64,000 nucleotides of DNA from Sporomusa sphaeroides DSM 2875. Lineage in GTDB: Bacteria; Bacillota; Negativicutes; Sporomusales; Sporomusaceae. Made by a program: the position numbers and the translations under genes. The stretch's first letter is position 1; the number at the start of each line of letters is the position of its first letter. The stretch is from assembly GCF_001941975.2 (NCBI RefSeq), contig NZ_CP146991.1, positions 3,407,001-3,471,000 of the forward strand, given 5' to 3'. Positions 34,594 through 45,010 of this stretch are shown piece by piece. The notes under the pieces are model-generated. The model did no database searches, was not told where the DNA came from, and saw only the letters and a list, made by a program, of their open reading frames with translations.

Positions 34594-35289
34594 ACTTACC
34601 GCCTGCTTTTGTTTTCATTGCCTGATATTTGATTTCAGCAATTTTCCAGTCATCAATAGTATCTATATCTTGTACTGCCATCTCGTCCAGAAGATATGGA
34701 ATTGTGCCTTCTGGAAATAGTGTCAATTTATCTTCAAAAATTTTTGTTTTAACGAAATAATATTGCCCTGCATCATGAAAAAACGGTTCTAAATCCTGTG
34801 ATCTTGCTCTTGTATATTCCGGCCATTTATACACTAATTTATTGTTTTTTATAACAAAACATCGTTGCGGTGGATAAGTAAATTTTACAACTGGAACCAA
34901 GGCATCTGCACCTGCTGCCTGGAGGTCGGTAAAAGCAGCCTGTAATTTAGCGGCTGTCACAAAGGGGGCTGTAGGATAAATACAGCACATCCACTCATAA
35001 GTCTTACCAATTTTTTTATATTCTTCCAGCACTTCCCGCAGCACATCTGCTGTTGTTGCATAATCATCCGATGTTTTTTCACTGCGATAAAAAGGAACTT
35101 TTGCGCCATAAGCTAGTGCAACCTCTGCAATTTCTTTATCATCGGTCGATACCATAACTTCATTAAAAAGCTTACTCTCTAATGCCGCTTGTATAGAATA
35201 CGCTAAAATCGGTTGCCCGCAAAATTCTTTGATATTCTTTCGTGGTATACGCTTACTGCCGCCGCGTGCGGTTATAATTGCAATACTGC

Positions 35290-35293
<4 letters not shown>
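34574..35293 (-). CDS. pseF: CMP-pseudaminic acid synthetase PseF
   Basis: A 239-residue cytidylyltransferase that activates pseudaminic acid with CTP. The nucleotide-binding start is IAIITARGGSKRIPRKNIKEF, followed by VSTDDKEIAEVALAYGA, CCIYPTAPFVTAAKL and DEMAVQDIDTIDDWKIAE with the metal-binding D-x-D type ending. Length and motifs are typical. Its start overlaps the pseC stop (ATGA, 4 nt) and its end overlaps pseG, so translation is coupled. The CMP-sugar product would be used by Maf. Confidence 0.93.
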
Positions 35294-37445
<2,152 letters not shown>

Positions 37446-37467
37446 TCATCTATTCTTCTTGCTAAAA

Positions 37468-39276
37468 TTATCTTGTATTATTCCACGGGAAATTTTCCTC
37501 AATAACCTGAATAATCAACCATGAAGTATTTTCAAGCATTTCACAAAGCTCGATCTGTACCAGCAAATTCTGTTTTAAACTCTCCAATGAATCTGTTTCT
37601 GCGATAGCATGAAATTTTTGCACCAATATAGCCATTGGCCCTTGAATATTATGATATAAAAGTTGGTCTGTGTTTATTAACTTATAATATAAATCGGTTT
37701 TTTTCATGGTTTCATACAACTTTTGAACTTTTTTCTCGGGCATTGAGTCTGTCCACTCTTTGCTATACAGTCTAAGTATATCTAAGTGACTTGAAACATT
37801 TTTCCGAAGTTCCTCCAAGTCCTTAAGATAATCTCTGATCTTCTTTTCGACTTCATCCCAATCAATAGTGTTAACAGGAACACCCTTCATTATTTCCAAA
37901 ACACTAAATTCTTTTGTACAGTACTCAGCTATAACATTAGTTAGACTTTGCTGACTTGTTCCTGCAATTTTTGCGCCGCCTTCTGTCGCATTGATTATCA
38001 TTCTATCAGTTGTCCTAAACATGTTTTCAAAAATTTGCTTAAACTCCAGCCAAATTTTTCGAGTTTTTACTAAGCCACCATAATATCCGGGAACGGTTAA
38101 CACTTCAGTCTCTTCATTTATTGGCTTTTTGTCATATACAGTACCATCCGCATGGGTACCCTTTTCACCATAAGCCAAATCCTGTCCCACCATAACAATA
38201 GGAGAAGCTCCGACATGAAGAGCCAAACCTACTGCCAAATGGGCGCAAGAAGCCCCCATCCACATATAGTGATTAAGTGAAGCTCCTAGTTTTTCACCAA
38301 GCCAAAAGTACTCACGTACACTTGAACGAAGTGGCAGGACCGCTCTATGCTTAAATTTTTCAACAATTCTCGGATCGGCAACAAGTGATGATACAAGATG
38401 CATATTAGGTGGAAAATCCTGATTCTCATAGAAATATTCCCATACAATAGCTCCACGTTCTACTGTACAAACGAAATCAGGTGTAATACCATTTTGCAGA
38501 AGTTTCTGCACAATAGTATCTACCGCAATAATAATGCCTTTTCCTTGGGCTTCTTTTAACTTACCAATATTCTTATCCAATGATGGGCCTGCCGCAACAA
38601 CAAAGGCGGGGATTCCAACAAAAGCATCTTTCAATTTAGCAACATCAACATTTTCTGATAGGGCTTTAATATTATTTAGGTTGTTTATAAGTCCGATGAG
38701 AGAATCATGTATGGAATTGCCGATACTAAAGTATCTATTTTTAATAGCTGCTCCTATCTCCAATATATATTCTTTAATGGAACCGCTATCGTATTTTCGA
38801 TAGTAAGAATTTAGATAAAATGTAACATTTTTAACCAAATAAAAAAACTTACTTGAGAAAAGAAGCTTAAATAAGTCTGTTAGCTTGTCAGGCTTTTCAG
38901 TAACTATAATGTAATTTACATTGTTTAATAACTCGAAGTTCTCGTAAAACATAGCATGCTGTAAAAAATACGGATTAGGCTCTATAATAACAATCAGTGA
39001 TTCTTTGTGGGCCGTTTGTGCAACTTTTTGAATTTCATGTAAAGATGCAACCCCAAATAAAAAAACGAGCTGTTTGATATCTGAGTTAGGCAAATTTGTT
39101 TCATCAATAGTAGACTCTAGTATAAAAGGTTTATCATCATTTCGACAAAATATTTTAGTTCCGTCCTCGTCTGTACCTACATAATAAAAAGGTGCTTCTC
39201 CTGGTTCTATTTCTGCAATGAAATCTGGCATATTGCGTTTTGTAATTACAGCAAAATTATCCTCAAAAAGGTTCAC
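37468..39276 (-). CDS. maf: Maf-family flagellin glycosyltransferase
   Basis: A 602-residue motility-accessory factor of the MAF_flag10 (DUF115) family. It transfers nonulosonic acid from CMP onto Ser/Thr of flagellin in the cytoplasm before export. The N-terminal part (about 1-190) ends before the core AFVVAAGPSLDKNIGKL, with IIAVDTIVQKLLQNGITPDF, MVGQDLAYGEKGTHADG and a helical C terminus. GTG 39276 after GGGGGAAC is preferred; ATG 39294 has no ribosome site. Position between the flagellin and the pse genes links sugar synthesis to transfer. Confidence 0.9.
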   Translation of the reverse strand: MNLFEDNFAVITKRNMPDFIAEIEPGEAPFYYVGTDEDGTKIFCRNDDKPFILESTIDETNLPNSDIKQLVFLFGVASLHEIQKVAQTAHKESLIVIIEPNPYFLQHAMFYENFELLNNVNYIIVTEKPDKLTDLFKLLFSSKFFYLVKNVTFYLNSYYRKYDSGSIKEYILEIGAAIKNRYFSIGNSIHDSLIGLINNLNNIKALSENVDVAKLKDAFVGIPAFVVAAGPSLDKNIGKLKEAQGKGIIIAVDTIVQKLLQNGITPDFVCTVERGAIVWEYFYENQDFPPNMHLVSSLVADPRIVEKFKHRAVLPLRSSVREYFWLGEKLGASLNHYMWMGASCAHLAVGLALHVGASPIVMVGQDLAYGEKGTHADGTVYDKKPINEETEVLTVPGYYGGLVKTRKIWLEFKQIFENMFRTTDRMIINATEGGAKIAGTSQQSLTNVIAEYCTKEFSVLEIMKGVPVNTIDWDEVEKKIRDYLKDLEELRKNVSSHLDILRLYSKEWTDSMPEKKVQKLYETMKKTDLYYKLINTDQLLYHNIQGPMAILVQKFHAIAETDSLESLKQNLLVQIELCEMLENTSWLIIQVIEENFPWNNTR

Positions 39277-39316
39277 TTTGTTCCCCCATTTCATTATTTG
39301 AGAGGTTATTATAAAT

Positions 39317-39353
39317 ATACAAAATGCCCTCAACGCGAGAGGGCATTTTGTAT
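39317..39353 (-). terminator. Strong hairpin after the main flagellin gene
   Basis: A 15-bp perfect stem (39317-39331 with 39339-39353) with a 7-nt loop follows the flagellin stop. The tail on the minus strand is TATTTATAAT, weak for termination. It may also protect the abundant flagellin mRNA and let some read-through reach maf-pse. Confidence 0.8.
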
Positions 39354-39374
39354 GTATTAAGTTACTTACTATTC

Positions 39375-40547
39375 TTACCGTAAGAGTTGAAGCACACCTT
39401 GAGGCTGTTGATTGGCTTGAGCCAGCATTGCTTGAGCAGCTTGGGAAAGGATGTTGTTCTTTTGGAAGTTCATCATTTCTTTTGCCATATCTACATCACG
39501 CACACGGGATTCAGCTGCAGTTAAGTTTTCGCTGGAAGTACCAAGGTTAGCAATGGTATGCTCCAGACGGTTTTGCGTAGCACCTAGCTTGGATCTTTCT
39601 GCAGAAACAAGCTCAATTGCATTGTTGATGCTGGTAACAGCAGCAGTAGCGTTTTGATAATCAAGTACATTTAAAGCATCACCAGCGGCTGAACGTACGC
39701 CAATAGCCTCAGCCTTCATGCTATTGATACCTACAAGGATATTTTGTCCGCTGTTTGCACCAATTTGCATGGAGAAGGATTTGGAAGCATCAGTGACTGC
39801 AGCTTCATATTTACGGAAGCTTACAGTAATGCTTTCACCAACTTTTAAGTTTTCCAGGCCTGTTACGTCAAGTGTAGCACCACCTACAGCCAAAGCAGAA
39901 AGAGCAGCACCGGTAATGTCAGCGTTAGAAATGCCTACAGCATTCGGATCGCCGATAGTGTAGTTCCCTGCACTTGTTGCAGTACCAGTTTTTGTACGAG
40001 TAATAACTATGGTACCAGTAACAGTCAGAGCGCTAGTGGTAGAAGCAGCGCTTAAAGCGATAGTAACTGTAGCTTGAGTATTCAACTGAACTGTAACTTT
40101 GCCTTTAATTTCATCACGAAGACCAGCGCGAGTACCATCGATAAGTTTTTGGGTATTGAACTCGGTAGTATTGGCGATACGGTCAATTTCGTTAGTTAAC
40201 TCATTAATTTCTTTTTGGATTTCTCCACGGTCAACACTGGTATTGGTATCATTACCAGCTTGAACAGCCAGTTCACGCATACGTTGGAGAATGTTATGAG
40301 TTTCAGTCAGCGCACCTTCTGCAGTCTGAATCATGGAGATGGAGTCCTGAGCGTTACGACCAGCTTGGTCAAGTCCACGAATCTGACCGCGCATTTTTTC
40401 GGAGATTGCAAGACCGGCTGCATCGTCACCGGCACGGTTGATGCGAAGACCGGAAGACAATTTTTCCAGGGATTTGCTGGTAGCACCATTGTTGGCAGAC
40501 AGTCTGTTATAAGTATTCAGAGCCGCAATATTGTGATTAATAATCAT
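39375..40547 (-). CDS. hag: Main flagellin
   Basis: A 390-residue filament subunit. The N-terminal D0/D1 domain (1-140) has INHNIAALNTYNRLS and SSGLRINRAGDDAAGLAISE. The C-terminal D0/D1 domain (about 300-390) has RSKLGATQNRLEHTIANL, then VRDVDMAKEMMNFQKN and QANQQPQGVLQLLR. The middle is Ala/Thr/Ser-rich and short, offering acceptor sites for the Maf sugar. ATG 40547 follows AAGGAGGAAC; an in-frame ATG at 40586 lies in the leader and has no ribosome site. It is driven by a near-perfect sigma-28 promoter, and the leader has a CsrA-type hairpin. FliS and FliW genes are close by. Confidence 0.96.
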   Translation of the reverse strand: MIINHNIAALNTYNRLSANNGATSKSLEKLSSGLRINRAGDDAAGLAISEKMRGQIRGLDQAGRNAQDSISMIQTAEGALTETHNILQRMRELAVQAGNDTNTSVDRGEIQKEINELTNEIDRIANTTEFNTQKLIDGTRAGLRDEIKGKVTVQLNTQATVTIALSAASTTSALTVTGTIVITRTKTGTATSAGNYTIGDPNAVGISNADITGAALSALAVGGATLDVTGLENLKVGESITVSFRKYEAAVTDASKSFSMQIGANSGQNILVGINSMKAEAIGVRSAAGDALNVLDYQNATAAVTSINNAIELVSAERSKLGATQNRLEHTIANLGTSSENLTAAESRVRDVDMAKEMMNFQKNNILSQAAQAMLAQANQQPQGVLQLLR

Positions 40548-40575
40548 GGTTTTTGTTCCTCCTTGAATTTTAGTA

Positions 40576-40598
40576 TGCCTGGGCATCCATGCCCGGCA
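40576..40598 (-). promoter_or_regulatory. Candidate CsrA-binding hairpin in the flagellin leader
   Basis: In RNA sense the sequence is TGCCGGGCA-TGGA-TGCCCAGGCA, a 9-bp stem with one bulged A and a loop holding GGA. CsrA binds GGA in such loops. A second GGA lies in the ribosome site AAGGAGG about 20 nt downstream, giving the two-site layout known for hag in Bacillus. Confidence 0.75.
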
Positions 40599-40664
40599 AA
40601 ATATACTTCAGTATGAACTCCTGTCCGGCCGGTACAGGAATAGTTTACTGACCTTCTGCTAGTA

Positions 40665-40691
40665 TTATCGGCAATACCGGTTATTAGTTTA
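40665..40691 (-). promoter_or_regulatory. Sigma-28 promoter of the main flagellin
   Basis: TAAA (40688-40691), exactly 15 nt, then GCCGATAA (40665-40672) is a full match to the SigD/FliA consensus. It gives a leader of about 110 nt. Confidence 0.95.
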
Positions 40692-40823
40692 GAGCTCCAT
40701 TCTGTCATTTCTTTGCATTATTGCTTTGTTATGAACTAATTCTCCGTTTTTCTCCATTATTCGACTGTTTATAAAAAACTTAATAAATTTCTAATAAATA
40801 AAAAAAAGAAACCGCAACAGCGG

Positions 40824-41324
40824 CTATAAGGCTTTTCGTATTCTCTTGATATCCTCCTCATGCTGCACACCTTGTCGCATAAGGTATCTAGTGCTTTCGC
40901 TCATTCTGTCCTGATTGTCTTCTACCTCTTCGACTTTCCTGTAGGTTTTTTCAAGCATATCCAATATAGCAGCATCAGACTCTTTAAGGTTCTTAATTTC
41001 GGAATGAATAGCAGCCTGGCCGTCTTTGAGGTCTTTGATATCAGCCCGCATCACAATAATATCAGTCTGCATCGCAGTCTGGCCGTCTTTCAGGCTTTTA
41101 ATTTCATCCTGCATCGCAGTCTGGCCGTCTTTCAGGCTTTTAATTTCATCCTGCATCGCAATCTGGCCGTCTTTCAGGCCTTTAATATCATCCTGCATCG
41201 CAATCTGGCCGTCTTTCAGGCCTTTAATATCACCCTGCATTGCAGTAATATCACTCTGCATCGCAGTCTGGCCGGCTTTCAGGCCTTTGATTTCAATTAG
41301 TATTTCTGTTAATAATTCTTTCAC
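40824..41324 (-). CDS. Coiled-coil protein of 14-residue tandem repeats, in the flagellar regulon
   Basis: A 166-residue protein. Residues 11-122 are built from 14-residue units of the type (D/E)IKxLKDGQxAMQx, seven full units with two 7-residue half units between them. This gives a long regular coiled coil. The C-terminal part has a charged helix ending HEEDIKRIRKAL, similar to the protein at 15639-16088. GTG 41324 follows GGGGAGGTGA. A sigma-28 promoter overlaps the fliS stop codon just upstream, so it is a motility-class gene between fliS and flagellin. Function unknown; no signal peptide. Confidence 0.78.
   Translation of the reverse strand: MKELLTEILIEIKGLKAGQTAMQSDITAMQGDIKGLKDGQIAMQDDIKGLKDGQIAMQDEIKSLKDGQTAMQDEIKSLKDGQTAMQTDIIVMRADIKDLKDGQAAIHSEIKNLKESDAAILDMLEKTYRKVEEVEDNQDRMSESTRYLMRQGVQHEEDIKRIRKAL
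40959..41294 (-). repeat. 42-bp tandem repeats inside the coiled-coil gene
   Basis: Units of 42 bp (and 21-bp halves) encode the 14-residue repeats. Adjacent copies are nearly identical in DNA (for example around 41075-41220), so copy number may vary between strains by slippage or recombination. Confidence 0.85.
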
Positions 41325-41345
41325 ATTATCACCTCCCCGTAATTA

Positions 41346-41372
41346 TTATCGCATGTACGGCTATTTTATTTA
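41346..41372 (-). promoter_or_regulatory. Sigma-28 promoter of the coiled-coil gene
   Basis: TAAA (41369-41372, overlapping the fliS stop codon), exactly 15 nt, then TGCGATAA (41346-41353), 6 of 8 to consensus. It lies 22 bp before the start codon. Confidence 0.75.
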
Positions 41373-41761
41373 GCAGCAGCCTGCTGCTGCCCCCGGGCCA
41401 GCTTCATGGCTTGCATCCAGGTATCGCGCAGCTCTGTCAGCAGACTTTTTGCCTCTTCCAGCTGGCTTTTATCCTTTTTGATATTGGCCTGAATCAAGCG
41501 GTATTCAATATAATCATATAGCTTATAATAGTTCTGGGATATCTCGTACTGCATATCCAGTGTGCACATAAATTCACGCACAATATCCTGGGCCCTCAGA
41601 TTGGCGGCATTGGCTCTTTCCAGGTTGCCTTGCTCAATGGCCTGCATGCTCTCCGTGATAAAACGAATGGCTCCGTTATATAGCATCAATGTCAGTTCCT
41701 CAGGCGAAGCTGTCATGATTTGCTGATTTTTGTACACATTGGCGGTGTTTGCCGCATTCAT
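41366..41761 (-). CDS. fliS: Flagellin chaperone FliS
   Basis: A 131-residue cytoplasmic export chaperone that binds the C terminus of flagellin and keeps it from polymerising. It has the family motifs YKNQQIMTASPEELTLMLYN, GAIRFITESMQAIE, the N-A-x-L-R-A-Q-D-I-V-R-E helix, and YDYIEYRLIQANIKKD. Length is typical. It follows flaG by 43 bp. Its stop codon is shared with the -35 of the next gene's sigma-28 promoter. Confidence 0.95.
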   Translation of the reverse strand: MNAANTANVYKNQQIMTASPEELTLMLYNGAIRFITESMQAIEQGNLERANAANLRAQDIVREFMCTLDMQYEISQNYYKLYDYIEYRLIQANIKKDKSQLEEAKSLLTELRDTWMQAMKLARGQQQAAAK

Positions 41762-41804
41762 AGGTGTATCCTCCTGCTCTTCTCTATATGTATCCGGCTG
41801 TCGG

Positions 41805-42194
41805 TTACGCCTTTTTATCCAGCAAGATTCCTATATACTCCCGGATTGCCCCAAGAGTATCCAAAAGTTCATGCGGCGGGAATTCCTTCAGCACTTTGTC
41901 TGTTTTGGTATCCACAAGACGCACCATCAGCCGCTGAGTTTTTTCATGAATTTCAAACTTAAGGTCGGCGTTAATCAACTGCATGATTTTATTGAGATTA
42001 TCTGTTGCCTTGGCAACATCCTGCTCAAGTTTTGTCTGAACTTGGGTCCCAGGCTGTTTATTTGCCTCATCCGCAATGAGCTCAGTCTGTAATTCGGGCT
42101 TCGTATTCACGCCTGCTTCGCCGGTGGTTTTGGCTGCAGCAAAAGATAATGAGGTATGGCTTCCTTTGCCCAGGGTAGTGGTCTGAATATCCAT
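41805..42194 (-). CDS. flaG: Flagellar protein FlaG
   Basis: A 129-residue protein with a variable, probably disordered N-terminal half and a conserved C-terminal half (about 60-129). That half has LNKIMQLINADLKFEIHEKT, the L-M-V-R-L-V-D strand and VLKEFPPHELLDTLGAIREY. FlaG affects filament length in several genera. It lies between csrA and fliS in the same direction. Confidence 0.9.
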   Translation of the reverse strand: MDIQTTTLGKGSHTSLSFAAAKTTGEAGVNTKPELQTELIADEANKQPGTQVQTKLEQDVAKATDNLNKIMQLINADLKFEIHEKTQRLMVRLVDTKTDKVLKEFPPHELLDTLGAIREYIGILLDKKA

Positions 42195-42284
42195 ATGTAA
42201 GCACCTCGCCGTGTTTATTCTATATTTATAGTATCGAATAAAACCTCAAAATCTTTAACAGATTTCGGAAAATACAGCCAAAGC

Positions 42285-42515
42285 TTACGGCAGCTTAATC
42301 TTCTGTAATATGTCGCTTCCGGGCAAAACAGCCGGGCTGGCGGATTGCCTATTTTCAGCGACAATAGCGTCATAAAGCTCCCCGCGGTATATTCTCACTT
42401 CTTTGGGAGCGTCTATGGCCAGACGAATGCTGTCGCCTTTGATATCAACAATTGTCAGGATAATATTATTGTCAATTACAATACGTTCACCGACTTTGCG
42501 AGTGAGAGCCAGCAT
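42285..42515 (-). CDS. csrA: Translational regulator CsrA
   Basis: A 76-residue RNA-binding dimer. The start is MLALTRKVGERIVIDNNIIL, then DIKGDSIRLAIDAPKEVRIYR with the RNA-contacting Arg, and a short variable tail. CsrA blocks translation of flagellin mRNA at GGA sites and is held off by FliW. The start ATG 42515 lies one base after the fliW stop with GGGGGCGAG before it; a longer frame from 42623 is only fliW sequence in another frame. The likely target hairpin is at 40576-40598. Confidence 0.96.
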   Translation of the reverse strand: MLALTRKVGERIVIDNNIILTIVDIKGDSIRLAIDAPKEVRIYRGELYDAIVAENRQSASPAVLPGSDILQKIKLP

Positions 42516-42516
42516 G

Positions 42517-42975
42517 CTACTCGCCCCCTTTCCCGGTTGGAGCGGGAAGTCCCCGGGGAAAGAGACGGTGGCGCACCGTGTAGTGGGACTTTTCCAGGAC
42601 AATTTGGATTGCTTGGCGGGCATGGGTGTTAATCAGAATAGGTGCCAGAAGATTGGCAGTCATTTCCTCAGCTTTTTCAGGAATACGGATGATATTGAAG
42701 ATTTTGGGCTTGTTATCGTCAGCTATTCCCAATTCGGCTGCAACTGCATCGTCCAGAGCAAAGCTGTAATCAGGGAAAAAACTAAAGGGCTCGGCAATAA
42801 CAAAGGTCAAATCAGGCTCACTGAGCGACTGGAGAAAGAAAAAAGGACTGTCCGGCTGATAGGGCAGGAGGGCAAACTCCTTTTCTTCGGGAAAGCCGGG
42901 AAGGGCATGGGGAAACTGGATAAGCTGGCTCTCAGTAATATCTAATTCGCCAAAGCGGGTGGACTTGATGCGCAT
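42517..42975 (-). CDS. fliW: Flagellar assembly factor FliW
   Basis: A 152-residue CsrA antagonist that also binds flagellin. It has FGELDITESQLIQFPHALPG and FPEEKEFALLPYQPDSPFFF, then DLTFVIAEPFSFFPDYSFAL and the C-terminal ANLLAPILINTHARQAIQIV, all typical. When flagellin is exported, FliW is freed, binds CsrA and relieves flagellin repression. The gene is preceded by TAGGAGG and by its own sigma-A promoter at 43062-43090, and is directly followed by csrA. Confidence 0.96.
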   Translation of the reverse strand: MRIKSTRFGELDITESQLIQFPHALPGFPEEKEFALLPYQPDSPFFFLQSLSEPDLTFVIAEPFSFFPDYSFALDDAVAAELGIADDNKPKIFNIIRIPEKAEEMTANLLAPILINTHARQAIQIVLEKSHYTVRHRLFPRGLPAPTGKGGE

Positions 42976-43015
42976 GGGTAAGCCTCCTATTTTCTTTCAT
43001 AATAAATAATAGCGA

Positions 43016-43046
43016 ATTGGGCAGAGTTCTCCACGCTCTGCCCAAT
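43016..43046 (-). terminator. Hairpin in the fliW leader (terminator or attenuator)
   Basis: An 11-bp perfect stem (43016-43026 with 43036-43046) lies between the DUF6470 stop and fliW. The tail on the minus strand, TCGCTATTATTTATT, has only a broken U-run, so termination may be partial. It sits inside the transcript expected from the promoter just upstream. Confidence 0.7.
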
Positions 43047-43061
43047 GGTATGTCTGCTTAT

Positions 43062-43090
43062 ATTATAGCTAATCTATCCGCTGGTAACAA
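43062..43090 (-). promoter_or_regulatory. Sigma-A promoter of fliW-csrA-flaG-fliS
   Basis: TTGTTA (43085-43090), a 17-nt spacer and TATAAT (43062-43067). It lets the regulators be made independently of the flgM-flgL transcript. Confidence 0.75.
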
Positions 43091-43102
43091 TCCTTATTTT
43101 TA

Positions 43103-43666
43103 CTACGCGCTAATATCTACCGAGTTATCTGTCACCCACATTTTGATGCTGGGGTATTGAACCATCCGGATATCGACGGTCGCCGGCCGGAAGTCCATGT
43201 TGACCTTGCCTGGAATTACGTCAATGGTAAGACGCCCGGGCGTTGGCTTAAAAATGGGCTGGTGAGCTGTGTAGCGAATGACCGGCGGTTCCAGGCGAGC
43301 CCAGGTAACCTCCGGTGGGAGCTGGGTGTTAGCCTCTGCCGCCATGGCCGGTATAGGGTCTTCACCGGATACTTCGGCGTTCATCAGGCGATCCCCTTCC
43401 TGTGCTATACGGGCAATGGTATCAAAAGCCGTCTGGCGGCCTAAATCGGCATTATCCCGCGCCAGCCGTATGTTGGTTTTCTTACCGTACGAAGCGCGAA
43501 AAGCTTCCCAGTCAATTTCCAGCTCACCTTTTGGCTGACTGATTTCGACAGTTGCCGGTTCGGTGTCGATACGAAGCTGCGGCCGGGTGGTAGTCAACCC
43601 CATATCGGCGCGGGTTGTCGTTATGCTTGTTTTGGCAGGCTGGGTAGAAATGTTAAGGGTAAGCAT
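43103..43666 (-). CDS. yviE: DUF6470 family protein (YviE-like) of the flagellar operon
   Basis: A 187-residue protein of unknown function. The N terminus has repeated short strands (LNISTQPAKTSITTTRADMG, RPQLRIDTEPATVEISQPKG) typical of DUF6470. A helical middle and a beta-rich C terminus with MDFRPATVDIRMVQYPSI follow. The gene stands between flgL and fliW exactly as yviE does in Bacillus. No signal peptide or membrane segment is seen. A role in flagellar assembly is inferred only from conserved position. Confidence 0.85.
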   Translation of the reverse strand: MLTLNISTQPAKTSITTTRADMGLTTTRPQLRIDTEPATVEISQPKGELEIDWEAFRASYGKKTNIRLARDNADLGRQTAFDTIARIAQEGDRLMNAEVSGEDPIPAMAAEANTQLPPEVTWARLEPPVIRYTAHQPIFKPTPGRLTIDVIPGKVNMDFRPATVDIRMVQYPSIKMWVTDNSVDISA

Positions 43667-43721
43667 ATAAATCGCTCCCTGTGATAGATTCGGTCATACT
43701 ATGCCCGCTGGCGGCAGCAAT

Positions 43722-44999
43722 TTAGCTCATAAAATCAACAAGCGACGGCGGCATAAGCTTGGCACCGACCGACAAAGCGGCGCGATAAATGCTTTCACTG
43801 GTTTTGAAATCAATAATGGCTTTGGCAATGTCAAGATCCTCATTAGCCGATACATCCTCGGTAATAACAACATTGTTTTTTTCCAGCAACGCCTGGGCTT
43901 GGATGTACATGGACATCCGGGCTCCCATTTCGGTCTGGGCCTGAAGGATATGGCTGTGGGCATTATCTACCAGGTATAGGCCTGATTTGGAGAGCCACTG
44001 CAAATCCCGGTCTGAAGCAGTATGCGGGAGAGTGTAGGTGTCACCGGTTTTGTTGGCAGCAGCTGCAGTCAATTGATACTCAACAGTTGCTGTCCCCAAA
44101 CCATCTGTATCGGTTATGGTGACCTTGCCCGTTCCGTCAATTGCGATTTTAGGATTAGGAGGAATACCGCCGCTGCTCTCCCAGGTAACGCCCCCGTCAA
44201 TAGAATAGGACACTTTTGTTGGCAGACCGGCCCCATCCACTTCTTCAATTCTCAAAGTAAATGCATTATGCGCATCAGCAGAGGTTTGGCTAATATCCCC
44301 GCCTGACGGATTGCTTTTTGCCGAGGTCTGGCCTTTCAAGGCTTCTTTAACTCTGATAAGATCGTTCAGCACCTGGGCGGTTTGTATTTCTTTGCCATTC
44401 TCCGTAATCGTATGAAAACCGAAAACATCTTCTCCGGTAAGATTTACGCTGTCCTGCGAGGGGGTAACAACACCTGGTTGAATACGCATGGATATTTTGT
44501 TGGTATCACCGGAATACACAACAGCTTCTGTCTGTGTTCCGTCAGCGGCTGTCACCATACGCCGCTGAAAAGGCTGAATTTTATCGTTCTGTCCGGCAAA
44601 AACATAGCGATCACCGATCTTGGTGTTGCCGATTTCAATCATCTGGTTGATAATGCCGTCAAGCTCATTGGCAATAGCATCCAGCGCCATATCAGGGTTG
44701 ACCGATACGGATTTAACAACCAGTTCTTTGGCCCTAATAGTCAGCGAGCTCAGATCACTCATGGCGCCATCGGTTGTTTCCATCCAGGAAATAGAGTCTT
44801 TGACATGCTGGGTATATTGTTCATTTTCCTTGAGGTTAATATTAAACCTGAGGCTCCTGATGGTTTTAACAGGATCATCGGACGGGCGGTGCAGGGCTTT
44901 GCCATCGGAAAGCTGCTGCTGAATTTTGTTTTGACGTCCGAGGTTTTTATTTAAGCTAATCATGAAATTGAAGGACAGCATGTTAGTGCTTACTCGCAT
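43722..44999 (-). CDS. flgL: Hook-filament junction protein FlgL
   Basis: A 425-residue flagellin-fold protein that joins hook and filament. The N-terminal D0/D1 part has LNKNLGRQNKIQQQLSDGKA and HRPSDDPVKTIRSLRFN. The C-terminal D0/D1 part has DLDIAKAIIDFKTSESIYRA and LPxSLVDFM-type ending. The central part (about 190-340) is an added domain, making the protein longer than the roughly 300 residues of Bacillus FlgL. It is 11 bp after flgK in one operon. Confidence 0.93.
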   Translation of the reverse strand: MRVSTNMLSFNFMISLNKNLGRQNKIQQQLSDGKALHRPSDDPVKTIRSLRFNINLKENEQYTQHVKDSISWMETTDGAMSDLSSLTIRAKELVVKSVSVNPDMALDAIANELDGIINQMIEIGNTKIGDRYVFAGQNDKIQPFQRRMVTAADGTQTEAVVYSGDTNKISMRIQPGVVTPSQDSVNLTGEDVFGFHTITENGKEIQTAQVLNDLIRVKEALKGQTSAKSNPSGGDISQTSADAHNAFTLRIEEVDGAGLPTKVSYSIDGGVTWESSGGIPPNPKIAIDGTGKVTITDTDGLGTATVEYQLTAAAANKTGDTYTLPHTASDRDLQWLSKSGLYLVDNAHSHILQAQTEMGARMSMYIQAQALLEKNNVVITEDVSANEDLDIAKAIIDFKTSESIYRAALSVGAKLMPPSLVDFMS

Positions 45000-45010
45000 A
45001 TGTTAGTTCC

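Noticed and set aside
40959-41294. Regular 42-bp repeats that might be a CRISPR array
   Set aside because: There are no spacers; the repeats are contiguous, in frame and encode a heptad protein with a promoter and ribosome site.
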